A stretch of DNA of 35,651 bases from an uncultured Alphaproteobacteria bacterium (GCA_937995535.1 CALKJU010000104.1:1-35651); one strand, 5' to 3'. Shown: positions 24,660 through 33,231, counted from the stretch's first letter. Numbers and translations are program-made. The notes: a model not told the origin generated them from the sequence alone.

Positions 24660-25372
24660 CACGCGCTCTTCGGAACCGGCCCCCGCAGATCTCGCGCGCT
24701 CGGTTGCGCCTGTTCCAGATCCGGGGCCTGCCCGTAGGACATGCGGCGCATCTGCTCGGAGACACGGGCCATCTCCGCCTCGGAGAGGCAGGAGGGCTCG
24801 CCGATCGCCAGGGCGTGGACGTACATCTTCGCCAGCGTTTCGACCTCGATCGCGAGCCACAGCGCCTTGTCCAGCGTCTTCGCGCCGACCACGAGGCCGT
24901 GGTGCGCCATCAGGCAGGCGGTGCGGCCCTCCATCGCCTCGAGGACGGCGTCGGACAGCGCCTGGGTGCCGAAGGTGGCGTAGCGCGCGCAGCGGATGTC
25001 CGGCCCGCCGGCGACCGCGGTCATATAGTGAAAGGGCGGGATGCCCCGTTCGTGGACCGCCAGGGTCGTGGCGTAGGTCGCATGGCAGTGCAGCACCGCG
25101 TCGATGTCGTCGCGGCGCGCGAGGATGTCGCGATGAAAGCGCCATTCCGAGGAGGGACGATGCCGGCCGACGTGCCCGCCCGCCATGTCCATCGCAACGA
25201 TGTCCTCGGGCTCCATGACGTCGTAGGGCAGGCTGGTCGGGGTGATCAGCAGGCCGTCGGGCACGCGCACGGACAGGTTGCCCGAGCTGCCCTGGTTGAT
25301 CCCGCAGGCATTCATCGCCCGGGCGGTCGCGACGAGCTGCTTGCGCAGCGCTTTGTGCTCGAGCCTGCCCAC
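24659..25372 (-). CDS. Class II aldolase/adducin family protein (fuculose-phosphate aldolase-like)
   Basis: A 237-residue zinc-dependent aldolase or epimerase. The phosphate-binding GNLSVR is at 31-36 and TPTS at 44-47. The zinc site is complete: Glu76 (SSEW), His95 and His97 (LHCHATYA), and His157 (AHHGLV). These match Glu73, His92, His94 and His155 of E. coli FucA. The C-terminus has an extra tail after EQMRRMSYG. The start is GTG 25372 with GGAGGA six bases upstream. It follows the ketose 3-epimerase gene by 49 bp and overlaps the VOC gene. It probably cleaves a ketose 1-phosphate to dihydroxyacetone phosphate and an aldehyde, but no kinase gene is nearby. Confidence 0.87.
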   Translation of the reverse strand: MGRLEHKALRKQLVATARAMNACGINQGSSGNLSVRVPDGLLITPTSLPYDVMEPEDIVAMDMAGGHVGRHRPSSEWRFHRDILARRDDIDAVLHCHATYATTLAVHERGIPPFHYMTAVAGGPDIRCARYATFGTQALSDAVLEAMEGRTACLMAHHGLVVGAKTLDKALWLAIEVETLAKMYVHALAIGEPSCLSEAEMARVSEQMRRMSYGQAPDLEQAQPSARDLRGPVPKSA

Positions 25373-25421
25373 CTGGTCCTCCGGTGTGTCGCGCCGCCGA
25401 TAGCATCGGGCGACCGTTCGG

Positions 25422-26303
25422 TCATCCTGGCGGCACCGCCATCGCGCGGCGCGCGGCTAGGAGCTGTGCCTCCATGAACGCCTTGGCGTGACGTGCGAGG
25501 TCGTGGCTGTCGGTCCACAGGTTGCGCCACACGCCCAGCATGTTGGAGAGCTTCGGGTCGACGACGGCCGAGGAGAACGATTCGAAGGCGATCGGGCCGG
25601 CATAGCCGATGCGCGCGAGGCTGCGGAACACGGCCGTGAAATCGACCGTGCCGGTACCGAGATAGCCGCGATGGCTTTCGCCGACGTGGAAGTAGCCGAG
25701 CCGCTCGCCGGTCCGCTCGATGGCAAGGCCGACGAAGCCCTCCTCGATGTTCATGTGGTAGGTATCGAGATGGGCGTAAACATTTGGGCGGTCGATCCTC
25801 TCGATCAGCGAGACTACCTCCGCTGCGGTGTTGACGACGTTCGTCTCGTAGCGGTTGACCACCTCGACACCGACGGTGATCCCCGCTGCCGCCGCCCGCT
25901 CGGCGACGCGACGCAGCACCGCCACGACGTTGGCCATGCCGCGCTCGGTCCGCGGCTGCATGTACTTCATGAGTGCCGAGTGGATCACGCCGCAGAGATG
26001 CGTGGCCCCGAGGTCGCGGACGACGTTCACGGCCGTGTTCAGCAGGTCCTCGCCGCGCGCCACCGCCGCCGGATCCTCGCTCGAGATGTCGGTCTCGGGT
26101 GACAGCCCCAACGACGCGGTGGCTCCGAGGCCGGCGCGCTCCAGCCGGCGGCAGGTCATCTCGACCGGGAAGCCGTACGGATCGAGCAGCGGGATCTCGA
26201 TGAAGTCGTAGCCCAGGGCGGCCGTGCTCGTGACCGCGCGGTCGCACTCCGCCTCGCTCCACCCGCCGACCCAGACCAGCGCGTGCACACCCAGCCGGTT
26301 CAT
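25422..26303 (-). CDS. D-tagatose/D-psicose 3-epimerase-like sugar isomerase
   Basis: A 293-residue TIM-barrel enzyme of the sugar phosphate isomerase/epimerase superfamily. The metal ligands Glu147 (GVEVVNRYE), Asp180 (HLDTYHMNIEE), His206 (HVGES) and Glu241 (AFESF) are all present. Each is offset by five from the ligands I recall for Pseudomonas cichorii D-tagatose 3-epimerase (152, 185, 211, 246). This suggests C3 epimerisation of a free ketose, such as fructose/psicose or tagatose/sorbose. ATG 26303 gives the expected N-terminus. It is the first gene of a unit with the aldolase and VOC genes, which together look like a rare-sugar pathway. Confidence 0.85.
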   Translation of the reverse strand: MNRLGVHALVWVGGWSEAECDRAVTSTAALGYDFIEIPLLDPYGFPVEMTCRRLERAGLGATASLGLSPETDISSEDPAAVARGEDLLNTAVNVVRDLGATHLCGVIHSALMKYMQPRTERGMANVVAVLRRVAERAAAAGITVGVEVVNRYETNVVNTAAEVVSLIERIDRPNVYAHLDTYHMNIEEGFVGLAIERTGERLGYFHVGESHRGYLGTGTVDFTAVFRSLARIGYAGPIAFESFSSAVVDPKLSNMLGVWRNLWTDSHDLARHAKAFMEAQLLAARRAMAVPPG

Positions 26304-26377
26304 TGCCGCCTCCCGAGATCGTGCGCTGACGGGCTTCGTCGCTGCGCCAGCGGGTGCGACGAGTCAAGCGAGCCGCT

Positions 26378-26391
26378 GTCCGGGCACGGAC
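26378..26391 (-). terminator. Possible hairpin after the EamA transporter gene
   Basis: GTCCG (26378-26382) and CGGAC (26387-26391) form a short stem with a GGCA loop, extendable by two pairs, in the 99-bp gap between the EamA transporter stop and the 3-epimerase start. There is no T-run, so it is a weak call. No promoter for the epimerase unit is visible in the same gap. Confidence 0.25.
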
Positions 26392-26402
26392 GGGCGCCGC
26401 GG

Positions 26403-27452
26403 TCAGTGCCGATGAGCGTGGTGCGCGTCCGGAAAGTGCGGGTGGCGATGCCGCAGCGGCATGTGGACGTGCCAGTGCGCATGCGGCTCGCCCGGCGGAT
26501 CTCCGGGACCGTGGAGGTGGTGGTGATGCTCGTCGTGCGTGTGGGCGTGAGCGTGCGCAAGCGGCTCATGCACATGCCAGTGATCGTGTCGCTCGGTGAG
26601 GTGCAGCCAGACCCCGAGGGCCATGAGGGCGCCACCCACGAGGAGCTGCAGCGTCAACGGATCCGCGAGGAGAGGTACGGCCAAGGCCGCGCCAATGAAT
26701 GGCGCGGTCGAGAAGTACGCGCCCGTGCGCGCCGCGCCGAGATGGCGAAGCGCCAGCACGAAGAGGATCAAGCTCAGTCCGTACCCGACGAGGCCTAGCA
26801 GCGCGGCGCCGCCAGCGAGGCCGGCGGCTGGCCACGGCGCGCCCTGCGCCAGGGCGAAGCTCGTGTTGACGGCGCCGGCGACCAGGCCCTTGAGCATGGC
26901 GATCTGGACGGGATCGCTCAGGCTCACCTTGCGGGTCAGATTGTTGTCGAGCGCCCAGGCGAGACAGGCGAGCGCGATCAGCAGCGGCCCGAGCAGGCCG
27001 TCCCAGCCGAGCGAGCCCTGCCACGCGAGTGCGGCGGCACCGGCGGCGATCGCTGCCATGCCGACTGCAATGCGCCGATCGAAGCCCTCGTGGAACACGA
27101 ACCACGCGACCAGCGCGGTGAGCACAGCTTCGAGGGTCAGTAGCAGCGAGGCGGTGGTGCCGGGGGTTGTGCGCAGGCCGAAAAACAGAAGCACCGGGCC
27201 GACGATGCCGCCGGCGAGGATCGCGCCGGCGAGCCAGCCCAGGTCACCACGGGGCAGCCGTGTTTCCCGGGCGAGGCCGGCGCTCTGCAGGGCCGGCCGC
27301 AGGGCGAGCAGTCCCAGTCCCGATCCGAGATAGAGCAGGCCGGCAAGCAGCCAGGGGTCGATGTTGCCGACCAGCAGCTTCGCCAGCGGCACGCTCGCGC
27401 CGAAGAGGAGCGCCGAGACGAGGGCGAACACCGCGCCGCGGTGATGCTGCAT
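26403..27452 (-). CDS. EamA/DMT family transporter with histidine-rich tail
   Basis: A 349-residue inner-membrane protein with ten hydrophobic segments in two EamA halves: VFALVSALLFGASVPLAKLL near 8-27 and LLIALACLAWALDNNLTRK near 157-175. Residues 287-349 form a hydrophilic tail with 24 His in 63 residues, containing two similar units, HDHWHVHEPLAHAH and HAHWHVHMPLRHRH. Such a tail probably binds zinc, nickel or cobalt. Relatives with similar tails are known to me, so it is not unique to this strain. ATG 27452 lies six bases after the CDF gene stop, so the two transporters are cotranscribed and may both serve metal handling. The transported substrate is not established. Confidence 0.85.
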   Translation of the reverse strand: MQHHRGAVFALVSALLFGASVPLAKLLVGNIDPWLLAGLLYLGSGLGLLALRPALQSAGLARETRLPRGDLGWLAGAILAGGIVGPVLLFFGLRTTPGTTASLLLTLEAVLTALVAWFVFHEGFDRRIAVGMAAIAAGAAALAWQGSLGWDGLLGPLLIALACLAWALDNNLTRKVSLSDPVQIAMLKGLVAGAVNTSFALAQGAPWPAAGLAGGAALLGLVGYGLSLILFVLALRHLGAARTGAYFSTAPFIGAALAVPLLADPLTLQLLVGGALMALGVWLHLTERHDHWHVHEPLAHAHAHTHDEHHHHLHGPGDPPGEPHAHWHVHMPLRHRHPHFPDAHHAHRH

Positions 27453-27458
27453 CGATGC

Positions 27459-28082
27459 TCAGGCCGCGGCCGCCGCAGCGCGCAGCTCGGCGGCGGCTTG
27501 GCTGATGATCTTCACCGAGGAGGTGAGAAACAGGCCGGCCATCGCCGCGGCCACAACGAGATCCGGCCAAGCCCTCGCCGTGACCCAGACGCCGCCCGCG
27601 GCCGCGATCACCGCGACATTGCCGATCGCGTCGTTGCGTGAGCAGAGCCAGACCGAGCGGACATTAGCATCCCCGTCCTTCCAGCGGACCAGGATCAGGA
27701 CCGAGGCGAGGTTCGCGGCGAGGGCGAGCAGGCCGATGACGCCCATCACCTCAGCCCGCGGCATGCCCTGCACGACGACCTGCCATGCCGTGGTGGCAAG
27801 CACCCAGAGGGCCATGAGCGCAAGGCTCAGGCCCTTGAGCAGCGCCGCCGTGGCGCGGGTCCGCAGCGGCCGGCCGATCGCCCACAGGGTGATCGTGTAG
27901 GTCGCAGCGTCGCCAGCGAAATCGAGCGCATCGGCGAGGAGGGCGCGCGAGCTCGCGCCGAGGCCGGCTGCGACCTCGGTGGCGAACATGGTGGCGTTGA
28001 TCGCGATGACGGCGAGCAACGCGCGGCGGTAGGCGGGCGAGGCGCCGTCGAACGGCGCACAGGTGTCGTCGCAGCAGGCCAT
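27459..28082 (-). CDS. Short CDF family cation transporter
   Basis: A 207-residue member of the cation diffusion facilitator family, likely exporting zinc, cobalt or a similar divalent ion. Six helices fit the sequence. The metal site in helix 2 is Asp54-x3-Asp58 (DALDFAGDAA). In helix 5 the usual H-x3-D is replaced by SRNDAIGN, as in a known short subgroup. The cytoplasmic C-terminal domain of YiiP/CzcD is absent; the protein ends after helix 6 with a poly-Ala tail. The N-terminus carries Cys3, Cys4 and Cys8 (MACCDDTC), a possible metal-sensing site. ATG 28082 begins the two-gene unit with the His-tailed transporter. Confidence 0.85.
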   Translation of the reverse strand: MACCDDTCAPFDGASPAYRRALLAVIAINATMFATEVAAGLGASSRALLADALDFAGDAATYTITLWAIGRPLRTRATAALLKGLSLALMALWVLATTAWQVVVQGMPRAEVMGVIGLLALAANLASVLILVRWKDGDANVRSVWLCSRNDAIGNVAVIAAAGGVWVTARAWPDLVVAAAMAGLFLTSSVKIISQAAAELRAAAAAA

Positions 28083-28130
28083 GGCGTCAGGATGGCAAGC
28101 CGCCCGCGCGGATACTATTGCGTCCCGTGC

Positions 28131-29723
28131 CTATCCGGTCCGTGTCGCGGCGTCCTCGCGGATCATCGCGGCCGCCTTCTCACCGATCATGATCGCCGGG
28201 GCGTTGGTGTTGCCGGAGACGACCGTCGGCATGATGGCGCAGTCGGCGACCCGCAGACCGCCGAGGCCGCGCACGCGCAGTCGCGCGTCGGTAACGGCGA
28301 GCCGGTCGCCGTCCGGTCCCATGCGACAGGTACTCGTGGGGTGAAAGATCGTGCCGCCGGTGGCGCGGATGTAGGCGAGCAGATCGTCGTCCGAGCGGAC
28401 CGCGTCACCCGGCGTCACCTCCGCCTCGAGATAGGGCACCATCGCCGGCTGGCGCATGACGTGGCGGACCAGCCGAAATCCTGCAACCATGGTCCTGCGG
28501 TCGGTCTCGGTGGCCAGGTAGGACGGATCGATGAGCGGCGGGCTGGTCGGGTCGGGATCGCGCAGGGCGATCCGCCCGCGGCTTTCCGGGCGGAGCTGGC
28601 AGACCGAGATCGTATAGCCGGAGAACCGGTGCAGCGGCTGGCCCGGACGATCCGCCGAGAACGGAATGACGTGGAACTGCACGTCCGGCGTCGCGATCTC
28701 CGGGCGGGTGCGGGCGAACAGCGTCACCACGCCCGCCCCGACCGTGAGCGGTCCGTCCCGGTGCATGATCCAGCGCAGCCCCATGCGGGCCTTGCCCCAG
28801 AGCGAGCCGGCGGCGTCGTTGAGGGTGACCGGCCGCGGTGCACGGTAGATCGCGCGGGCCTGAAAATGGTCCTGGAGGCCCTCCCCGACGCCGGGCAGAT
28901 CGTGGACGGGGGTGACCCCGGCCCGCTGAAGCGCCCGCGCCGGGCCGATCCCGGAGAGGAGTAGGATGTGGGGCGAGCCGATCGCTCCGCCGGCGAGGAT
29001 CACCTCCCTTCCGGCGCGTGCCTCGACCTCGCGACCGTGGCGGCGGTAGGCGACGCCGGTCACGCGCCGTCCGTCGAGCAATAGCCGCAAGGTGAGCGCG
29101 TCGGTCTCGACGCGCAGGTTCGGCCGCCGCCGCGCAGGGTGGAGATAGGCGACCGCTGCGCTGCAACGCCGGCCATGGCGGATGGTGCGCTGGAAGTAGC
29201 CGCAACCCTCCTGCTCGGCACCATTGTAGTCGTGGTTCTCGGGGATGCCGGCCTGTACCGCGGCGCGCACGAAGGCATCGCACAGCTCCATGCGATGCGG
29301 CTCGGTGGCGATGCCGAGCGGCCCGCCGTGCAGGCTCTCGGCCTTCTCGAAGTACGGGCGGACGTCGTCCCAGCCCCAGCCGGCGTTACCGAGCTGCCGC
29401 CAGTGGTCGTAATCGGCGGGCTGCCCGCGGACATAGACCAGTCCGTTGATCGAGGAGGAGCCGCCCAGCACCTTGCCGCGCGGCCAGACCACCCGGCGGC
29501 CATCGAGCTCGGCCTGCGGCTCGGTCTCGAATCGCCAGGCGACACGGCTGTCGAACATCGTGCGGTAGTAGCCGATCGGCAGATGGATCCACGGATTGCG
29601 GTCTTCGGGACCGGCCTCGAGAACCAAAACGCGGACACGCGGATCCTCGCTCAAACGCGCCGCGACGACGCAGCCGGCCGAGCCGGCACCGACGACGATG
29701 TAGTCCCAGGGCTGGTCGGCCAT
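28131..29723 (-). CDS. GMC family FAD-dependent oxidoreductase (choline dehydrogenase-like)
   Basis: A 530-residue flavoprotein that oxidises an alcohol, possibly choline, an aliphatic alcohol or a polyol. The FAD-binding Rossmann motif GAGSAGCVVAARL is at 12-24, followed by LVLEAG. GMC signature 1 appears as RGKVLGGSSSINGLVYVRG near 82-100, and signature 2 as GAIGSPHILLLSGIGPA near 255-271. The catalytic His is likely His461 in FHPTSTCRMG, with Asn505 in SGNTNAP as partner. The start is ATG 29723. It stands 120 bp downstream of the cyclase gene and 48 bp upstream of the CDF gene. The specific substrate cannot be read, since this family is broad. Confidence 0.9.
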   Translation of the reverse strand: MADQPWDYIVVGAGSAGCVVAARLSEDPRVRVLVLEAGPEDRNPWIHLPIGYYRTMFDSRVAWRFETEPQAELDGRRVVWPRGKVLGGSSSINGLVYVRGQPADYDHWRQLGNAGWGWDDVRPYFEKAESLHGGPLGIATEPHRMELCDAFVRAAVQAGIPENHDYNGAEQEGCGYFQRTIRHGRRCSAAVAYLHPARRRPNLRVETDALTLRLLLDGRRVTGVAYRRHGREVEARAGREVILAGGAIGSPHILLLSGIGPARALQRAGVTPVHDLPGVGEGLQDHFQARAIYRAPRPVTLNDAAGSLWGKARMGLRWIMHRDGPLTVGAGVVTLFARTRPEIATPDVQFHVIPFSADRPGQPLHRFSGYTISVCQLRPESRGRIALRDPDPTSPPLIDPSYLATETDRRTMVAGFRLVRHVMRQPAMVPYLEAEVTPGDAVRSDDDLLAYIRATGGTIFHPTSTCRMGPDGDRLAVTDARLRVRGLGGLRVADCAIMPTVVSGNTNAPAIMIGEKAAAMIREDAATRTG

Positions 29724-29825
29724 GGCGCTTCCTCCCCGGGCCGGTAGAGCACGGGCGCCGCGTGGCCGCCACGGTCTGGCGGGGAGCGGGCGCCCCTCAG
29801 GCCCGGAGATGGAACGGCCAGAGCG

Positions 29826-29845
29826 GACGCCGCCCGCCCGGCGTC
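29826..29845 (-). terminator. Hairpin at the end of the adenylate cyclase gene
   Basis: GACGCCG (29826-29832) and CGGCGTC (29839-29845) form a perfect seven-base stem with a six-base loop. It overlaps the cyclase stop codon by two bases. It may terminate the cyclase message or shield its end. The remaining gap down to the GMC start at 29723 is GC-rich with no clear promoter. Confidence 0.4.
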
Positions 29846-31613
29846 ACACCTCCGCGGACAGACCGGCCTTGGCCAGCCCCGCCAGCACGGATTCCGGATC
29901 CGAAGCCCGCGCAAATCTCAGCCTCGCGAGCCGCGGCACGAAGCGGAAGCCCGGCTTGAGCGACATGAGCTCGGCCCAGACGGCGCGCGCCTCGGCGACC
30001 TCACCCAGGTGGCCCAGCGTGGCAGCAAGCCAGGCGCGGCCGATGTCGGTGTCCCGGACCAGGTAGAGCCGCTCGCGAAAGATCAGCGCCGCCGTCTCGA
30101 AGTTCCCCAGAAGGAAATGCGCCATGCCGAGAAACTGAAGATGCTGATGGGAATAGCCGGGATCGAGGCGGATCGCACGCTCGAGAAGGGGGATGGCGTC
30201 GCGGTGTCGCCCGGCGCCGATCGCGACGTCGGCGCAGGCGAGCAGCGCAAGCCCCAGATCGGGGCTTCGCGCCAGCGCCTTGTCGACCGCGCGTGCCGCC
30301 AGATCATAGGCACCCCGCCAGCGGGCCGCGACGCAGGCGGCGATGTTGGCGAGCGGCTCTTCCGGATCGATCGACACGGCCCGGTCGGCCAACGCGTTCG
30401 CCCGCGCCGCCACGACGTCGGGCGCGTCGCCTGACCAGCCGTTGTGGAAGTCGAGCCACTGGAAGAGGGATAGCAGCCCGAGCGCCTGCGCGTAGTCCGG
30501 ATCGAGGTCGATCGCGCGGTGGCCATGCTCCAGCGCGCGCGCATAGGTCGACGGGTCGAGGCCCGGCGAGAGCAGCAGATCGCGCATCCGCATGAAGCAG
30601 TCATGCGCCTTCGGATTCGCGGTACCCGTGGCGGTGATCCTGGCCCGCTCCGCCGCGCTCAGCTTGATCTTCAACGCCTCCACGATTCTCAGCGTGACCG
30701 CGTCCTGCACGGCGAACACGTCCGCCAGCTCGCCGTCGTACCGATCCGCCCAGAGATGCCCGCCGGTGGCGGCATCGATGAGCTGCGCCGTGACACGCAC
30801 CCGCTGGCCGGCGCGTCGGACACTCCCCTCCAGCACATAGGCCACGCCCAGCTCGCGGCCGACGTCGCGCAGATCGACCGATCGGCCCTTGTAGGCGAAG
30901 CTGGAGTTGCGCGCGACCACCGTCAGCCCAGAGACCTTGGAAAGATCCGTGATGATGTCCTCGGCGAGACCATCGGAGAAGTATTCCTGCTCCGGGTCAC
31001 CGGACATGTTGGCGAAGGCGAGCACCGCGATCGACGGCCCGTCGCGCCTGCGCGCCGCGGCAGACCTGGCCGCTGGCGTCGGTCCGTCTGAGCTTCCCGG
31101 ATCGGTCGGATGCCAGTGCCAGACCTTAACGGGGCGCGCGATATTCTTGACCGCGACCTCGCCGCCGTCGTTGAAGCTCGCCTCGATCCGGTCGCGAATG
31201 CTTTCGCGCACGACCGACGACACGCACACGCCGCCGGGCGCGGCCAGCGGCTCCAGCCGCGCGGCGACGTTCACGCCATCGCCGTAGATGTCCTCACCCT
31301 GGATGATGATGTCGCCGAGGTTCACGCCGATCCGCAACGTGAGCTGCGGACGCCCGCCGGCCGCCGCCTCCTGAATGGCCAGCGCGCACTCCACGGCGTC
31401 CACGATGCTGGCGAACTCGACCAGCGTTCCGTCGCCCATCAGCTTGACGATGCGGCCGTTGTGCCGCGCCACGAACGGGTCGAACTCCACCTCCCGGTGG
31501 CGGTTCAGGGCCGCCAATGCGCCGGCCTCGTCCGCCGCCATCAGGCGCGCATAGCCGACGACATCGGCTACGAGGATTGCGGCGAGGCGGCGGATCGCGC
31601 GTTCAGGCTTCAC
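29844..31613 (-). CDS. Class III adenylate/guanylate cyclase with TolB-like and TPR regions
   Basis: A 589-residue soluble signalling protein. The cyclase domain (about 8-130) has both metal Asp residues, Asp17 (LVADVVGY) and Asp61 (KLMGDG), the base-selecting pair Lys57 and Asp108, and the transition-state pair Asn115 and Arg119 (NVAARLE), so it should be active and prefer ATP. Residues 194-320 match the TolB-like domain that often follows it (SIAVLAFANMSGDPEQEYF). The remainder, about 330-570, is TPR-like helical repeats (HRAIDLDPDYAQALG, AIRLDPGYSHQHLQFLG). No membrane segment is visible. The start is GTG 31613 with a weak ribosome site. It is divergent from the EboF-like gene across 170 bp (31614-31783) in which I see no clear promoter. 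Confidence 0.9.
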   Translation of the reverse strand: MKPERAIRRLAAILVADVVGYARLMAADEAGALAALNRHREVEFDPFVARHNGRIVKLMGDGTLVEFASIVDAVECALAIQEAAAGGRPQLTLRIGVNLGDIIIQGEDIYGDGVNVAARLEPLAAPGGVCVSSVVRESIRDRIEASFNDGGEVAVKNIARPVKVWHWHPTDPGSSDGPTPAARSAAARRRDGPSIAVLAFANMSGDPEQEYFSDGLAEDIITDLSKVSGLTVVARNSSFAYKGRSVDLRDVGRELGVAYVLEGSVRRAGQRVRVTAQLIDAATGGHLWADRYDGELADVFAVQDAVTLRIVEALKIKLSAAERARITATGTANPKAHDCFMRMRDLLLSPGLDPSTYARALEHGHRAIDLDPDYAQALGLLSLFQWLDFHNGWSGDAPDVVAARANALADRAVSIDPEEPLANIAACVAARWRGAYDLAARAVDKALARSPDLGLALLACADVAIGAGRHRDAIPLLERAIRLDPGYSHQHLQFLGMAHFLLGNFETAALIFRERLYLVRDTDIGRAWLAATLGHLGEVAEARAVWAELMSLKPGFRFVPRLARLRFARASDPESVLAGLAKAGLSAEV

Positions 31614-31783
31614 GCGTTCACGTTAGCCCGTCGCGGCCGGACACGCCATCGCGCCGCCCGCTCCACTCCGCCCGCCCGCTGCCACCCCCAGGGTCTGGTG
31701 GACAGCCAGGCGCTCGGCCATCATCGTGCCTGCGGGTGCCGGTCGGACGACCCGCGACAGCTTCCTCCGGAGTGGTGTGTGCG

Positions 31784-33169
31784 ATGCGGGAGACGGTCGT
31801 CCTGCTGGTGGTCGGGCTGACGCCACGATTGCTCGGCCCGCACACGCCGAAGCTCGCGGCGCTCGCCGCGCGCGGCGCGATGCGGCCGCTGACGACGGTG
31901 CTGCCGGCCGTCACCTGCACCGTCCAGTCGACCCTGCTCACCGGGCTCCTGCCACGCGACCACGGCGCTGTCGCCAACGGCTGGTATTTCCGCGATCTCG
32001 CCGAGGTCTGGCTGTGGCGCCAGTCGAACCGCCTGATCGCCGGGGAGAAGCTCTGGGAGGCGGCGCGCCGCCGCGATCCCCGCTCCACCACGGCGAACAT
32101 GTTCTGGTGGTACAACATGTACGGCACGCCGGACGTGAGCGCCACTCCGCGACCGATGTATCCGGCCGACGGGCGCAAGATCCCGGATCATTACGCCGAG
32201 CCCCCGGACCTCCACGACGAACTCGACCGCGCGCTCGGGCCGTTTCCGCTGTTCAAGTTCTGGGGCCCGGCGGCAGACATCGACTCGTCGCGCTGGATCG
32301 CCCGCGCGACGCAGCATGTCCGTAGGACCCGCCGACCGACGTTGACCCTCTGCTACCTGCCGCACCTCGACTACGGCCTGCAGAAATACGGACCCGATCC
32401 CACCGACCCACGGGTCGCGGCCGATCTCGCCCAGATCGATACGCTGTGCGGGGAACTCATCGACGAGGCGGAACGCGACGGAGCGGCGGTGATCGTTGTG
32501 TCCGAGTACGGCATCGTCCCGGTCCGTGACGCCGTGCCCATCAACCGCGTGCTGCGCGAGGCGGGGCTCTTGCGGCTGCGGGTCGAAATGGGCCGCGAGC
32601 TGCTCGATCCTGGGGCGTCGCGTGCGTTCGCGCTGGCCGACCACCAGCTCGCCCATGTCTACCTGCAGCACGGCACGGATCCCGGGACCGTGCGTCGGCT
32701 GCTCGAGGGCGTCGACGGGATCGGGGCGGTGCTCGACGAGGCGGGCAAGCGCGAGGTGGGGCTCGATCATCCGCGCTCGGGCGAGCTCGTGGCGCTGGCG
32801 CGGCCGGATCGCTGGTTCAGCTACTATTGGTGGCTGGACGATGCGCGCGCGCCCGACTACGCGCCGACCGTGGACATCCATCGCAAGCCCGGCTACGACC
32901 CGATGGAGCTGTTCGTCGACCCGGCGATCCGCTGGCCGAAGCTGGCGATCGGCTGGCGACTCGCCAAGCGCAAGCTGGGCTTCCGCACCCTGCTCGACGT
33001 CATCCCGATCCGCGACACGACGCTGGTCAAGGGCTCGCACGGGCTGCCGACGACCGACGCCGCGGACGGCCCGCTGGTGATCTCCAGCGAGGCCGCGCTG
33101 CTGCCGGAAGGCGCGGTGCCGGCCACCGCCTTCAAGCAGCTCGTTCTCGATCACCTGTTCACTGGGTGA
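31784..33169 (+). CDS. eboF: EboF-like alkaline phosphatase-superfamily protein
   Basis: A 461-residue member of the type I phosphodiesterase/nucleotide pyrophosphatase superfamily. Its pattern (VVGLTPRLLGPHTPKLAAL, ANGWYFRDLAEVWLWRQSNR, MFWWYNMYGTPD, DIHRKPGYDPMELF) is the one I know from the Ebo/EDB cluster of cyanobacteria and other bacteria. The putative nucleophile is Thr44 (PAVTCTVQSTLLTG). Canonical metal ligands are altered: the first strand has VVGLT instead of an Asp, LDYGLQKYGP lacks the GH His, and SEYGI replaces SDHGM. EboA and EboB homologues follow at 33612-35415, converging. ATG 31784 is preferred; in-frame GTG codons lie just upstream. Substrate and activity are unknown. Confidence 0.75.
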   Translation: MRETVVLLVVGLTPRLLGPHTPKLAALAARGAMRPLTTVLPAVTCTVQSTLLTGLLPRDHGAVANGWYFRDLAEVWLWRQSNRLIAGEKLWEAARRRDPRSTTANMFWWYNMYGTPDVSATPRPMYPADGRKIPDHYAEPPDLHDELDRALGPFPLFKFWGPAADIDSSRWIARATQHVRRTRRPTLTLCYLPHLDYGLQKYGPDPTDPRVAADLAQIDTLCGELIDEAERDGAAVIVVSEYGIVPVRDAVPINRVLREAGLLRLRVEMGRELLDPGASRAFALADHQLAHVYLQHGTDPGTVRRLLEGVDGIGAVLDEAGKREVGLDHPRSGELVALARPDRWFSYYWWLDDARAPDYAPTVDIHRKPGYDPMELFVDPAIRWPKLAIGWRLAKRKLGFRTLLDVIPIRDTTLVKGSHGLPTTDAADGPLVISSEAALLPEGAVPATAFKQLVLDHLFTG

Positions 33170-33231
33170 CGCGGCTTGTGCGGAGGGCGCCTTTGGGCGA
33201 TCCTCGGGTAGTATCGGTGGGGAGGCGAAGG

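Noticed and set aside
25422..26303. Possibility that the TIM-barrel epimerase is the missing EboE
   Set aside because: Its metal ligands and spacing fit the tagatose/psicose 3-epimerase group exactly, and it is about 5.5 kb from the nearest Ebo gene in a different operon.
26403..26600. Apparent repeats in DNA at the end of the EamA transporter gene
   Set aside because: They reflect the His codons of the coded tail and not a CRISPR or mobile repeat; unit lengths vary and no spacers are present.
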